Origin: Homarus americanus
Lineage: Eukaryota > Arthropoda > Malacostraca > Decapoda > Nephropidae
Direction of reading: 5' to 3'
DNA: 64,000 bases
Assembly: GCF_018991925.1 (NCBI RefSeq)
Contig: NW_024756914.1
Span: forward strand, 6,779,373-6,843,372
Part shown: positions 1 through 12,159 of the stretch, piece by piece
Position numbering within the stretch: position 1 is the stretch's first letter
Layout: each line of letters starts with the position of its first letter
Translations under genes and position numbers: made by a program
The notes under the pieces: generated by a model
Database searches by the model: none
What the model saw: the letters and a program-made list of their open reading frames with translations, nothing else
What the model was told of the DNA's origin: nothing

Positions 1-105
1 CACAGTAAACAGAGATCTCTCCGTTAATCCTTCCCACAGTAAACAGAGATCTCTCCGTTAATCCTTCCCACAGTAAACAGCGATCTCTTCGTTAATGCCT
101 CCAAC
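1..105. repeat. 34-bp minisatellite, three visible copies
   Basis: A unit starting CACAGTAAACAGAGATCTCT recurs at 1, 35 and 69 with a 34-bp period. The first two copies are identical; the third has several substitutions and then decays. The array runs off the left edge of the window, so its full length is unknown. Confidence 0.9.
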
Positions 106-690
106 AGTATATAAACAAACTGGTACACTTGGCTTGGAGGTTCCCAGCCGATTGAGAGGAATGGCTGGAATGAACCACACTTAGATTTTTCGCCTAAAAG
201 TGTCGCTCTGTATCTGACTATTTTGTGTGGTTACTTTCTTTTATAAACTAACGTGTAGACAAGAGGTCAAGCAGCTACTCCAGGCCTTCCCCTCCACCTC
301 CATTTCTACTTACACCTTCACCTCCCCCTTCACCTACACCTTCACCTCCCCCTTCACCTACACCTCCTTGTTCACTTTCTCCACCACGCTCCCTTCCATT
401 TCCCCCTCTCATTCCTCTCCTCCTCCAACGCCACCTCCCCTTCTCTTCCTCCTCCTTCGCCCTCATCTATCCTCTTGGCTATATAAGTGGACCAATTGGA
501 ATGGCAGTACAAACAGACAGACAGACATACACACCACAACACAACCTTCTCAGCACACAGACAAACATAAACAGACAGATATATGAAAACCGATCACTAT
601 AACTCCCCACCATGGATAAAGTATAACGGATATAATTTTTTTTAGTTTTTGTATATTAATAAATTCGTGTCCGCAGGGAATTAATTACTT
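106..690. other. Unique stretch with one pyrimidine-rich block
   Basis: Positions 106-285 are unique sequence with no convincing open frame. Positions 286-470 are an imperfect CT-rich repeat built on CACCTTCACCTCCCC-like units, which creates spurious open frames on both strands. Positions 480-690 are unique and AT-rich. No gene is visible. Confidence 0.6.
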
Positions 691-1195
691 TAATGTGTTA
701 TTTTGCAACACTCTTCTTCAACACTTATAAAACACACAACAATACTCTTCCGTCAGACTTATAAAAACCATTACTACTCCCTACTCTTACTTATAAACCA
801 TTCACCGATATTTTTCCTTCATACTTATACAACACATCACAAAAAAACACTCTCCTGAGTTTGGTATTTTTTTTTTCCTGCAGTACGAACAACACCTGCT
901 GGGTATGAACCAATTAGTCATCACTTTGTTTACATCCTTCATGACCAATAGTTCATGATTACCCAATGATTTTCTATATATTTCTTCTATAACATTAAGA
1001 AACATTAAGATAAACCCTAAACAGAACCGTAAACAAAAAACGAAAATAAAAGGCTCACTTATGTTTTTCTGTCTCGTGACTTTTGCTGGATAGGAACGAA
1101 ATTCTCTGGCTTTTGTTATTATATTTTCAGTGTTATTTATGGAAATTTTCTCAATATTGTTTGCTGATCATTTGTACAATATGACATTGAAAGAA

Positions 1196-1512
1196 CGAAT
1201 GAGGGAAGGGGAGATGGAGGAAGAGAGGGAAGAAGAGAGTGAGGGAGGGAGGGAAGAAGGGAAGAAGGCAAGGAGGAAGAGAGTGAGGGAAAGAGGAAGG
1301 AAGGAAGGAAGATTAATCCCCCAGCTTAATTTACCTTAAGATTAAATACCCTAATATTACCTGGGGAGTTAGGATAGGTCAGGTTAAATTAAGTTGGGTT
1401 AGGTTCGATTTGGTTACGTTAGGTTAGGTAACGTTACGTTGGGATAAGTTTCGTTAGATTAGATTAGATTAAGTTAGGTTAGGTGTGTGTGTGTGTGTGT
1501 GTGTGTTAGGTT
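1196..1512. repeat. Purine-rich tract, degenerate TTAGG block and short (GT)n
   Basis: Positions 1196-1310 are GA-rich (GGAAG/GAGAG). Positions 1352-1482 are a degenerate array of GGTTA-type pentamers (TTAGG, TTACG, TTAGA), related to the arthropod telomere motif but diverged and interstitial. A pure GT run of about 24 bp follows near 1483-1506. Confidence 0.8.
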
Positions 1513-1515
1513 TTT

Positions 1516-1730
1516 CTACGTGATGACTGTGTTTGTTAGGTATGTCTGTGCGACCACCCTCCTAGATGATGTATCACAAACGTGTTCTATTGGAGGGAGG
1601 ACTTGACCTCTCTTGACCTCACTGGCCAGTCCATTGTTGTCTTCCTCTTCCTCCTCCTCCGGGTAGTCCATCAACACCTGAGCACTGTGAGGTCGAGTAT
1701 AATCTACCAACAGGAGGATCACATCGCCTA
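1516..1730 (-). CDS. Candidate exon, unknown protein
   Basis: The minus strand is open from 1758 down to a TAG at 1516-1518. The peptide is not repeat-derived. It begins hydrophobic (VILLLVDYTRPHSAQ), carries a run of six Glu, and continues with VKRGQVLPPIEHVCD. A CAG at 1731-1733 could be a splice acceptor, with the exon starting at 1730. I see no strong donor before the stop; the GAGG/GTGG near 1555 is weak. No family is recognised. The alternative is chance openness in unique DNA. Confidence 0.3.
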
Positions 1731-1759
1731 CTGAATCTCTACACGTCTCATAATAGGTT

Positions 1760-2590
1760 CAGATACCTCAGCAGTGTACCTCCGGGATTCATATGTCCGT
1801 CCGTCTGTCAGTATAGACTCCTACCCACCTCACGACTAAAGCTTCATATTAGTGTTAAGCTTCGACTGTAGTTACATGTTGAAATAAGCTATCATATGCA
1901 AAACCTTTTAACATCTATCATTAGCCATTATTGTAATTATTTTCTCACCTGCGCATAATTGACACCGACAGAGATTCATCTGCTTACTTTTTGATGTTCA
2001 CGAGCAGGTTTTATCCAGAAGTAGTCAAAAGAGGACTCTTGGCTCATACGTAAACCCTAGAGCGTCTACGATAGCCTGTTGACGAAGAACGAGCCAGGTT
2101 TATGACACTGATTTTGAAGAAGTAGTGTAATGCGTTTATCACCTTGATTTGATCTTGACCTGACCTTGAACTGGTGTGTAATCCATCCCCAGGTGTTTAA
2201 TCTACAGGTGAGACATGGAAATTGGATAAACATCAAACCTTCCGGATATAATTCTCACTATCAAGGCTGGTGAGGGTCAGCGAGGCATCAAGTGACAGAG
2301 TAAGTGAAACGTGGGTAGTGTTCACCGTAGAGTTTTGCGCTCCCAGGCCTCCGCGACTTACATAATTCTCGTCTTTCCATCTCCTTCCCCATCCTGCCTC
2401 CCGGTGATACGTGAAGTGTGTACCCGAGGATATGGATTCTTAATGTCTTATCAGTTAGTTTGTTTGTTTGTTTGTTTATTTGTCCGTGTAATATCTCAGG
2501 CATTTTTTTTTGAACCAGGAAGCTTGAATTTGCACACAATAATGACCACACACTTTTTTTATTGTGTTAATGAAGTAATATCACAAGTAT
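1760..2590. other. Unique stretch without a supported gene
   Basis: No convincing coding frame is present. Positions 2295-2334 (GAGTAAGTGAAACGTGGGTAGTG, followed by an ACCGTAGAG motif) resemble 61,715-61,750. That suggests a fragment of a dispersed repeat shared by both places. Four TTTG units lie near 2459-2478. Confidence 0.5.
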
Positions 2591-2790
2591 AGCCAGACAA
2601 CACCTGCTGGATGTGAACCACTATCTCTCCCACTATTCATAACTAACTATTTCCCAATATTGTTTCTCACACTCACTTATAAAAGTTACGGCGCCATAAA
2701 GATAAATAAATATGCTTGTTTTTTTCTTCCACTTATAGCGAGACAACACCTGCTAGATCTAAACCAATCACATTATCTTTTCACCATTAT

Positions 2791-3028
2791 GATAGTTGTT
2801 GTTGTTGTGGTTGTGGTTAATGTTGTGATTGTGGCTAATGTTGTTGTTGTAGTTGGTTTTGTAGTTGTTGTAGTTGTTTTGGTAGCTGTTATTGTTGTAG
2901 TTGTTGTTGATGTAGTTTTTATAGTTGTTGTTGAAGATGTTATCATAAGCATCCCCTTCGCCACACAAAACACACACACACACACACACACAACAACACC
3001 AACAACAACAACAACAACAACACTACTC
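2791..3028. repeat. Imperfect (TTG)n, (CA)n and (AAC)n cluster
   Basis: Positions 2791-2940 are an imperfect TTG/TAG trinucleotide tract, 2967-2990 a CA run and 2991-3022 an AAC run. All long frames here are poly-Val, poly-Thr or Cys-Val translations of these repeats. Confidence 0.9.
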
Positions 3029-3249
3029 CTCCATCTTGTTTTTACCGTAGGGAGATAACGCCTGCTAGATGAGAACCAATTACTCCTGTTTTCGTTAATA
3101 TCCTGCAGCGGTATTCTTAACGGATGGCTTCCAATACACTTCCCTCACAAGTTGCTGATAATTTTTACGATACGATATTGGGGGGGAAGGAACGAGAGCT
3201 TTAAGGGTTATTGTGTGTGTTGTAATCCACTAGGCTGAACTACCTTACG

Positions 3250-3722
3250 GACTTAAAGATCATACACAGACACATACAGAGACATACAAAGATACAGATA
3301 TAATACAGACACAAAGACATACATAGACGCTGACAAAGACACACACATATACACATGCAGGCATAGACGAAGACACACAGACGTAAAGACTTAGACAAAG
3401 ACACAGACACATACAGACACAGTTGTAGACACACACACACACACACACATACACACACACACACTTACACTATTTATGTATATAATATAAACCTACATTA
3501 ACTATACACACAATGTCGCGATGCAAATTTTAAGACGATTTTTTTTTCTAAATGAATATCCATCTATCTATGTACCTTTCTTTCTTTATCTACATATCTA
3601 TTCTTTCCTATCTATCTTTGTACCTATCGATATTATCTATTCTTTCCTATCTATCTTTGTACCTATCTTTTTATCTATCTATCTATTGTGCTATCTGTAT
3701 CTATCACTTTATCTACTATATA
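3250..3722. repeat. ACAGACACA-type repeat followed by (CTAT)n-like tract
   Basis: Positions 3250-3470 are a degenerate CA-rich repeat with ACATACAGACAC-like units ending in a purer CA run. Positions 3555-3722 are an imperfect CTAT tetranucleotide tract with several long T-rich interruptions. There is no coding evidence. Confidence 0.85.
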
Positions 3723-3731
3723 ATGAGAGAA

Positions 3732-4311
3732 CGTGTGGTGGTCGTCAACGTGTGGTGGTCGTCAACGTGTGTCGTCAACGTGTGGTGGTCGTCAACGTGT
3801 GGTGGTCGTCAACGTGTGTGGTCGTCAACGTGGGTGGGCAACGTGGGTCGAGTGGTGGTCGTCAACGTGGTGGTCGTCAACGTGTGGTGCAACGTGGTGG
3901 GCAAGGGTGGGCAAGTGGTGGTGCAACGTGGTGGTGTCACGTGGTGGTGTCAACGTGGTGGTCGCAACGTGTGCGCCGTGTGGTGCGTCAGTGTGGGAGT
4001 GGTCGTCAACGTGTGGTGGCGTCAACGTGTGGTGGTCGTCAACGTGGTGGTCAACGTGTGTCGTCAACGTGGTGGTCACATGTGGTGGTCGTCAACGTGT
4101 GGTGGTCGTCAACGTGTGGTGGTCGTCAACGTGTGGTGGTCGTCAACGTGTGGTGGTCGTCAACGTGTGGTGGTCAACGTGTGGTGGTCGTCAGCGTGGT
4201 GGTCGTCAACGTGTGGGTGTGTGGTGGTCGTCAACGTGTGGTGGTCGTCAACGTGTGGTGGTCGTCAACGTGTGGTGGTCGTCAACGTGTGTGGTCGTCA
4301 ACGTGTGGTGG
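3732..4311. repeat. 12-bp minisatellite, unit GTGGTCGTCAAC
   Basis: The unit is repeated over nearly 580 bp. The ends (3732-3830 and 4080-4310) are regular. The centre (about 3830-4080) is full of one- to three-base deletions such as GTGCAACGTGGTGGGCAAGG. Three overlapping Val/Arg/Gln-rich frames span the array because the unit length is a multiple of three; they are not genes. Confidence 0.95.
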
Positions 4312-4437
4312 GCGGCGGGCCTTTGATCCGTCACCACTGCTCATATTAACAAACTGTGCCGGAAAAACTCACACATATACTCGACTGGTTTTAACTGGAG
4401 GCAGATAAAGCTTGCTGGATGTGAACCAATTACTCTC
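4287..4437. repeat. Left copy of a near-identical 150-bp direct duplication
   Basis: This segment matches 7058-7209 almost base for base. It contains the last units of the 12-bp minisatellite, a unique stretch (GATCCGTCACCACTGCTC) and the start of a 145-bp satellite core. Visible differences are one extra T and a G/A change in CTTGCTGG versus CTTACTGG. The surrounding satellite copies are far more diverged, so this duplication is recent or is an assembly effect. Confidence 0.9.
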
Positions 4438-4439
4438 GC

Positions 4440-5699
4440 CACTATTAATAGACCAAATCTCCAATACTGTTGCTACCAATTATTTTTATAGTTATCTTGG
4501 TATAACATAAAAACAAACATGAATGCTTATTTTGTTTTTCCTGCAGCCAGACAACAGCTCCTGGATGTGGAGTAATTACTCTCGTGGTTATTAATATCAT
4601 CTAGTATTCATAATATAATGTTTATTCCAATATTGTGTCATTACAGAGAGTGTCAACAAATATACTCAGGCAACGGTTGCTGGATGTGAACCAATTGCTG
4701 ATACCCTCGTTACTACCTTCCAATATTCTTTAGAGGTGATTTTTCCAATATTGTTTTTCCCAGGAATTTATATTTGATACCAATAGTGTTAGTAGACAAA
4801 AGGCGTGAGAGCAGACTTGTTCACTTGGTTCTTCATTACGGTGCTAAAGTTTACTGAATTATTGATGTTTATAGCTGTTTGTATTACCTGTACTGTCTGT
4901 GTACATTGTTTGTATATCGAGGTCCTTTATATGTGAAACCTCCATATAAGGGACTATACCTGTTAAAATGAAGTCAGTAAAATGGAGGATTTACTATAAA
5001 TTTTCTTGTTTTTGTTTTGTTTTTCCCAGAATGGAATTTTCGCAGATGTGATACAGTAACAATTCGCTTGATTGATTTACTTCATAACTGATATACGTTT
5101 TTTTTTAATGTTTTTATTTAATATTGTTTTATCAAATGTTAATACAGCACATAACAAAAACAAACAAATACGTATATATACTTGTTTTGTTTGCTGGATG
5201 TGAAACAGTTCTCCCGCTTTCGTTAATATCCACCAGCGTCCATTACAGCTAATTACCCAATATAGTTGCTCGCGAGTTGTTGATAATTTCTACTAAATGA
5301 CATTGACAAGAGCACAAACAAGGTATTACTCCTCGCATAATCCACTTTACTGATCACTAAACACTGTGGAGTACCGCCAGGCTATTGTTACACACAGAGA
5401 AATAAAAGAAAAATATAACAGTTTAAGAATATGATTTTACACACCTGATCCTTAATAAAATACACTATTTTATATACACTATTTTTACGCCTCTAATACC
5501 TGAATACATTTAAAAACTCTATATTTTGTTTTATGGAAATAGTAAGAACTTTTATGGGAACTTTAGATACAGTTATTAATATAGAAAAGACCAGAGCATA
5601 AATGAATAAGTTTATTTTACTCTCAGTCGTTTTGTGTAAGTAAGTATATTATGGTAAACCACTAAATATTAATAGACATTGATCCATATTTCTGTATTC
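4440..5699. other. AT-rich unique sequence with four diverged satellite cores
   Basis: Apart from the cores near 4409, 4553, 4675 and 5193, this is AT-rich DNA without a supported coding frame. Short poly-T runs such as 5098-5107 occur. The block GTCCTTTATATGTGAAACC (4922-4940) is followed by an imperfect inverted match, CCTCCATATAAGGGAC, giving a possible short hairpin. Confidence 0.5.
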
Positions 5700-6048
5700 G
5701 TATGTATGTATGTATGTATGTATGTATGTATGTATGTATGTATGTATGTATGTATGTATGTATGTATGTATGATGTATGTATGTATGTATGTATGTATGT
5801 ATGAATGATGTATGTATGTATGATGTATGTATGTATGTATGTATGTATGTATGTATGTATGTATGTATGTATGTATGTATGTATGTATGTATGTATGTAT
5901 GTATGTATGATGTATGTATGTATGTATGTATGTATGTATGAATGATGTATGTATGTATGATGTATGTATGTATGTATGTATGTATGTATGTATGTATGTA
6001 TGTATGTATGTATGTATGTATGTATGTATGTATGTATGAATGTATGTA
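5700..6048. repeat. (TATG)n tetranucleotide array
   Basis: About 350 bp of TATG repeats with occasional TGATG slips that shift the register. The Tyr-Ile-His-Thr frames on the minus strand and the Met-Tyr-Val-Cys frames on the plus strand are direct translations of the array. Confidence 0.95.
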
Positions 6049-6179
6049 TCCTCTAACATCCGTAATTATAGTAAATTCCAATGTTGTTGTTATGATATTG
6101 GGTCGAGCGAGTGAGAGAGGATTAATACCTCTCTTTTCCCCGTTGTAATACACTTAACCGAATGTTATGACAGAGTAAA

Positions 6180-6516
6180 CACCATTGATGCCACTACAAC
6201 ACCATTGATGCCACTACAACACCATTAATGACACCACAACACCATTACTGACACCATAACACCATTTATGCCACCACAACACCATTAATGACACCACAAC
6301 ACCATTACTGACACCACAACACCATTTATCCCACCACAACACCATTGATGCCACCACAACACCATTGATGCCACCACAACACCATTGATGCCACCACAAC
6401 ACCATTAATGACACCACAACACCATTGATGCCACCACAACACCATTGATGCCACCACAACACCATTGATGCCACCACAACACCATTGATGCCATCACAAC
6501 ACCATTGATGCCATCA
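6180..6516. repeat. 20-bp minisatellite, unit ACCATTGATGCCACCACAAC
   Basis: About 17 copies are present. Variant units carry AATGACACC or TTATCCCACC in place of GATGCCACC. The variants recur in small groups, which suggests local copying within the array. Confidence 0.95.
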
Positions 6517-6569
6517 CTCTCCTACATTAACCTTACATTCCATTTTCTATTGACTCAGAGGGAAGACTT

Positions 6570-6925
<356 letters not shown>

Positions 6926-7057
6926 TTTGTATTCACCAGCAAATGATGATGTGATGGCAGCAGGAGCAGTATACTGAGTGGTTATACTGAATGGATATAA
7001 TGAGAGGATATGCTGAAGGGATATACTGACAGGATATGCTGACAGGATATACCTCTC

Positions 7058-7209
7058 GTGTGTGGTCGTCAACGTGTGGTGGGCGGCGGTGCCTTTGATC
7101 CGTCACCACTGCTCATATTAACAAACTGTGCCGGAAAAACTCACACATATACTCGACTGGTTTTAACTGGAGGCAGATAAAGCTTACTGGATGTGAACCA
7201 ATTACTCTC
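7058..7209. repeat. Right copy of the 150-bp direct duplication
   Basis: It matches 4287-4437. It starts abruptly with one 12-bp minisatellite unit after the run of GACAGGATATGCT-like repeats (about 6975-7050) and ends inside a satellite core, where the two copies diverge again. Confidence 0.9.
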
Positions 7210-8287
7210 CCTGCTGTTAATAACTCTTACGTTCTATATAGTATTACTGTTCACTAGCGTTTTCCTACATATTAATGACTATTTCTCTTTGAATTATATA
7301 GATAATGTTGAAATATATTTGTGTTTGTCTTCGTTAACTCGTAAGTAAATATATTCTTTAGATCCTTTAGAATATCGTATCAATTTAATTATTCACGTTT
7401 TTGTCTACATCTTCTAGGTCGCTTAGTAAACATTTATCCTATAGTGTTTATTCGAATTTACTCGTATTTTATTACCGATTCAATTCAAGATCCTTCTAGA
7501 ATGATTTTATATACTAGTTTCGTCTATTTTACTCATATATTTTACAACAGGATGCAATGGAAACGTATATTTGTTTTACCTAGCTGTGTTGTGCTCGATG
7601 TGAACCAACTCCTCCCACTGTTCTTGTCACTCTTCACTATTTTTTTTACAACTCTTTCGCTTTTGTTTTTCCTGGTGTACTTTTAAACCAAACAACAAAA
7701 TAAAAATAATACCCACTGAATGAGAGTATATTTATTTCTCTCTAATTAATGGTATGTAGGTATAAGACGCTTGGTAGATGTGAACCAGTTACTCCCGCTT
7801 TCAATAACATCTCGACATCATACGTGGTGGATGACTTACTAGATGTGGGTCTCTCGTTACTCTCCCTAATATCTCTCTAAGCTATAATGACCAATTCTCA
7901 ACATTGTTTTGCCTTAAGCTATATTATAAACTAACATTATTACAGTATATCCACAATCACTATCGTCGTCATCTTTCAAATATTCATAAACAATGACCCA
8001 ATTTGACTTTACTATCAGTCAATTATAATCTCGGCGATATATTTATATGAGAATCAACAATGAATTACAAAAAGTAATGTATTTTTGCCTGTTTACAATA
8101 TTGATTCTACTAGTAATAATACTGGTAGTAGTAGTAGTAAATATTTAATTTTAAGGTAATAAAATGGCGACGAAGGTGTGGCTGTTGGGGGAGGTTGGAG
8201 GCCATTAAAGAAAGTAGTAACAGTAGTGTAAAGATGTTCAGCTAACAGTCATATCTCAGCTGGTGGCAGTACGTTATGTTATTAAAA

Positions 8288-8290
<3 letters not shown>
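7210..8290. other. AT-rich unique sequence with three diverged satellite cores
   Basis: The cores are near 7594, 7771 and 7838. The frame at 7444-7686 (plus, 80 codons, Phe/Tyr/Leu-rich) overlaps a core and has no coding features I trust. A TAG/TAA trinucleotide patch lies at 8119-8140. Confidence 0.5.

Positions 8291-8343
<53 letters not shown>
8290..8343. repeat. (GT)n microsatellite
   Basis: A pure GT run of about 52 bp. It reads into the adjacent candidate exon from its 3' (minus-strand) side. Confidence 0.95.
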
Positions 8344-8344
<1 letters not shown>

Positions 8345-8394
8345 TACCTGTGTGTGCGCATATGTGTGTATGTGTCTGTGTCTGTGTCCACCAC

Positions 8395-8549
8395 CTTTAA
8401 GCCATGAGGGATTGACGCCTGGCTTAATGATGGCTGGAAACATCCTCGGCACCAGTTCATTTAACACCCGAATATCAGGAAACTCAACAGCCCCGTCAGG
8501 AGCAACTTTAGAGATTGATTCGCGCGTGTGCAACAACTCCCCCCCCAGC
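8395..8549 (-). CDS. Candidate exon, unknown protein
   Basis: On the minus strand a good acceptor (CTGTCTCTCCAG, ending at 8550) is followed by 155 bases of open frame. A plausible donor, AAAG/GTGGTG, lies at 8394. The peptide reads LLHTRESISKVAPDGAVEF, then PDIRVLNELVPRMFPAIIKP, and is not repeat-like. The plus strand is also open over most of the segment, so the strand is not certain. No family is recognised. Confidence 0.3.
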
Positions 8550-9060
8550 CTGGAGAGACAGTGTCCTTAATCTACCAGCAGCCAGCGTCTTTAATAATAA
8601 TAACTGGATAAATCTCACTTGACAGTTCACTTATGAGCTAACAACCAGAGAAGGTCCTGAGATCAAGAATATCAAGACTTCACTATTATTACCCAAACAA
8701 GACCCAACACCTTTAAAGACCACACCATGCGTCTCTTTCATTACTAAGATCAAAACTCGATAGATAAATCCAGCAGGTGTAAAATGACTGGAAATACTGA
8801 ACAGGTGTAAAAATCATGTCGTAAGTATGTATATCCACAGGTGTTTAGAGACTTTGTAAATATTGTGCAGGTGTAACAATCATGTAGTTAGGATGTATGT
8901 ATAGTATAATGTGTGGATGAGGAGAACATGTGTATATATTCTACATATGTGTTTTAGATTACACTACAGCCGGCGGAGGTAAATGTGTATAATATATCTC
9001 TTAATTTATTGAGGATTAAGAGCTTATCTGATATTGAGTTGTGTGTATGTCGTTCCCCAG
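8550..9060. other. Unique stretch without a supported gene
   Basis: No coding frame is credible. A pair of related segments (CAGGTGTAAAAATCATG near 8801 and CAGGTGTAACAATCATG near 8868) suggests a short diverged tandem duplication of about 67 bp. Confidence 0.5.
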
Positions 9061-9061
9061 G

Positions 9062-9815
9062 TCAATACACAGTCATATACAGTCATACATAGTCATACAG
9101 TCATACACAGTTAAATACAGTCATACAGTTATACACAGTCATATATAGTCATACATAGTCATACAGTTATACACAGTCATAAACAGTTGTATACACTCAC
9201 ATACAGTCATATACAGTCATAAAGTTATAGACAGTCATACAGTTATTCACAGTCGTACACAGTCATATGCAGTCATACACAGTCATACACAATCACACAG
9301 TCATATACAGTCATACACAGTCATACACAATCACACAGTCATGCACAGTCATACACAGTCATACACAGTCATATGCAGTCATACACAGTCATACACAATC
9401 ACACAGTCATATACAGTCATACACAGTCATACACAATCACACAGTCATGCACAGTCATACACAGTCATACACAGTCATATGCAGTCATACACAGTCATAC
9501 ACAATCACACAGTCATATACAGTCATACACAGTCATACACAATCACACAGTCATGCACAGTCATACACAGTCATACACAGTCATATACAGTCATACACAG
9601 TCATACACAATCACACAGTCATATACAGTCATACAGAGTCATACACAATCACACAGTCATGCACAGTCATACACAGTTATATACAATCATACAGTCATAC
9701 ACAGTCATACAGTCATACACAGTCACACACAGTCATGCACAGTCACACACAGTTATATACAGTCACACAGTCATACACAGTCACACAGTCATACACAGTC
9801 AAACACAGTCATATA
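9062..9815. repeat. CAGTCATACA minisatellite with a 106-bp higher-order repeat
   Basis: The basic unit is 10-11 bp (CAGTCATACA). From about 9290 to 9660 the variants fall into a higher-order unit. The marker variant CAGTCATGCA recurs at about 9338, 9444, 9550 and 9656, exactly 106 bp apart, with the same order of ATATAC, ATGC and AATCACAC variants between markers. The flanks (9062-9265, 9670-9815) are irregular. The overlapping His/Ser/Thr/Gln frames of up to about 200 codons are artefacts of the array. Confidence 0.9.
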
Positions 9816-10334
9816 CAACAAGGTCGACCATTTTGTCCTTATTTTCTCCATATTATTTTATTTCCTTCTGTTTATTGAGACAAATCTTATATTCTCTATT
9901 ATTATATATATATATCATTTATAGATGTAGTTATAGATATTATAATATATATTGTATCATAAGGTATATTTTGGTTAATATTATTACAGACACCCCCAAA
10001 GAAATAACACAATCCCACACACTACACATAACTGTACCCTGGGAGTATATATCTAACTTTAATAATACCACACTGGCTATATATATATACCACACAACAC
10101 AACATAGATATCACGCGTCTGTCAGTAAATAGATTCATTTACCCTGACGCTACACCTTATCCACAACGGGAGAAGTAAACAGATGAATGGTTATGAAAAT
10201 ATATCCTTATTCACGTTTTCTTGAAGGAACTGGATATCTGAGCAGCTCTGTTAAGATCTATCACCACGACCAGCCAGCAACATCAAGTAAGACATAATAA
10301 GACACATTAAAATTTGTTAGAAAACGTAAAAATT
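9816..10334. other. AT-rich unique stretch
   Basis: Short TATA runs occur at 9905-9915 and 10078-10088. No coding frame, RNA gene or element is recognised. Confidence 0.6.
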
Positions 10335-11838
10335 AAAATCATCCCCATAACACCTTCAATATCCCCATAACACCCATACTATCCCCATAACACCTTCAGT
10401 ATCCCCATAACACCCTCAGTATCCCCATAACACCCTCAGTATCCCCATAACACCTTCAGTATCCCCATAACACCTTCAGTATCCCCATAACACCTTCAGT
10501 ATCCCATAACATAGTATCCCCATAACACCTTCAGTATCCTCATAGCACCTTTAGTATCCCATAACACCTTCAGTATCCCCATAACACCTTCAGTATCCCC
10601 ATAACACCTTCATATCCCATAACACCTTCAGTATCCCCATAACACCTTCAGTATCCCATAACACCTTCAGTATCCCATACTTACCTTCAGTATCCCCATA
10701 ACACTTCAGTATCCCCATAACACCTTCAGTATCCCATAACACCTTCCAGTATCACTCATAGCACCTTTAGTATCCCCATAACACCTTCAGTATCCCATAA
10801 CACCTTCAGTATCCCCCATAACACCTTCAGTATCCCCATAACACCTTCCAGTATCCTCACTTGGCACCTTTAGTATCCCCCATAACACCTTCAGTATCCC
10901 CATAACACCTTCAGTATCCCCTAGCACCTTCAGTATCCCCATAACACCTTCAGTATCCCCATAACACCTTCAGTATCCCCATAACACCTTCAGTATCCCC
11001 ATAACACCTTCAGTATCCCCATAACACCTTCAGTATCCCCATAACACCTTCAGTATCCCCATAACACCCTCAGTATCCCCATAACACCTTCAGTATCCTC
11101 ATAGCACCTTTAGTATCCCCATAACACCTTCAGTATCCCCATAACACCTTCAGTATCCCCATAACACCCTCAGTATCCTCATAGCACCTTTAGTATCCCC
11201 ATAACACCTTCAGTATCCCCATAACACCTTCAGTATCCTCATAGCACCTTTAGTATCCCCATAACACCTTCAGTATCCCATGTAACACCTTCAGTATCCC
11301 ATAACACCTTCAGTATCCCTTCAGTATCCTTGCATGCCTTTGTATACATAACACCTTCAGTATCCCCATAACACCTTCAGTATCCCCATAACACCTTCAG
11401 GTATCCTCATAGCACCTTTAGTATCCCCATAACACCTTCAGTATCCCATAACACCACCTTCAGGTATCCCATGACACCTCAGTATCCCATAGCACCTTCA
11501 ATCCTCATAGCACCTTTAGTATCCCATACTTACCTTCAGTATCCCATAACACCTTCAGTATCCCCATAACACCCTCAGTATCCTCATAGCACCTTTAGTA
11601 TCCCATAACACCTTCAGTATCCCATAACACCTTCAGTATCCCCATAACACCTTCAGTATCCCCATAACACCTTCAGTATCCCAGCACCTTCAGTATCCTC
11701 ATAGCACTTTTAGTATCCCCATAACACCTTCAGTATCCCCATAACACCTTCAGTATCCCCATAACACCCTCAGTATCCCCATAACACCCTCAGTATCCCC
11801 ATAACACCTTCAGTATCCCCATAACACCTTCAGTATCC
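10335..11838. repeat. 1.5-kb array of a 20-bp unit, ACCTTCAGTATCCCCATAAC
   Basis: About 75 units are present. A frequent variant reads CTCATAGCACCTTTAGTATC. Blocks at 10,370-10,500, 10,920-11,260 and 11,700-11,838 are regular. The intervening stretches carry lost C residues, extra bases (CCAGTATCACTCATAG) and odd units (CTTGGCACC, CATGTAACACC). The irregularities look like consensus errors in a long array more than like ordinary mutation. Confidence 0.95.
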
Positions 11839-12061
11839 ACAGCAGGAGGGGGAAACATCACATGTCCCTGAGTGTGCCAAGAGAGACCACCCCGCTGTGA
11901 GTCGGGAGAAAATAGGTATGAATATCGAGACGAAGCTGTCACTTTGCCATAATGGAAAACACAGGGAGAGATTGAGAGTGACAGAGACTCACTACTTCCA
12001 CCTTCACACAGTCTGCTGCTGCCACTTTCCCTCTTGTGTTTGTTGGTCTGACTTGGTGTTG

Positions 12062-12139
12062 TGGTGTGTGTGTGTGTGTGTGTGTGTGTATTGAGAGTGT
12101 GGTAGTAAAAGACACACACACACACACACACATACACAC
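12062..12139. repeat. (GT)n and (CA)n in inverted arrangement
   Basis: A GT run at about 12,063-12,090 is followed 26 bases later by a CA run at about 12,113-12,139. The two can pair as a perfect hairpin stem of about 26 bp with a loop including TTGAGAGTGTGGTAG. Confidence 0.85.
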
Positions 12140-12159
12140 GGCCCTTATACGCGTGGATT

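Noticed and set aside
3521..4408. 295-codon plus-strand frame across the GTGGTCGTCAAC array
   Set aside because: The coding pattern is only the 12-bp unit translated, with three overlapping frames equally open.
5649..6153. Long Tyr-Ile-His-Thr open frames
   Set aside because: They are translations of the (TATG)n tetranucleotide; a four-base repeat without stops is open in several frames.
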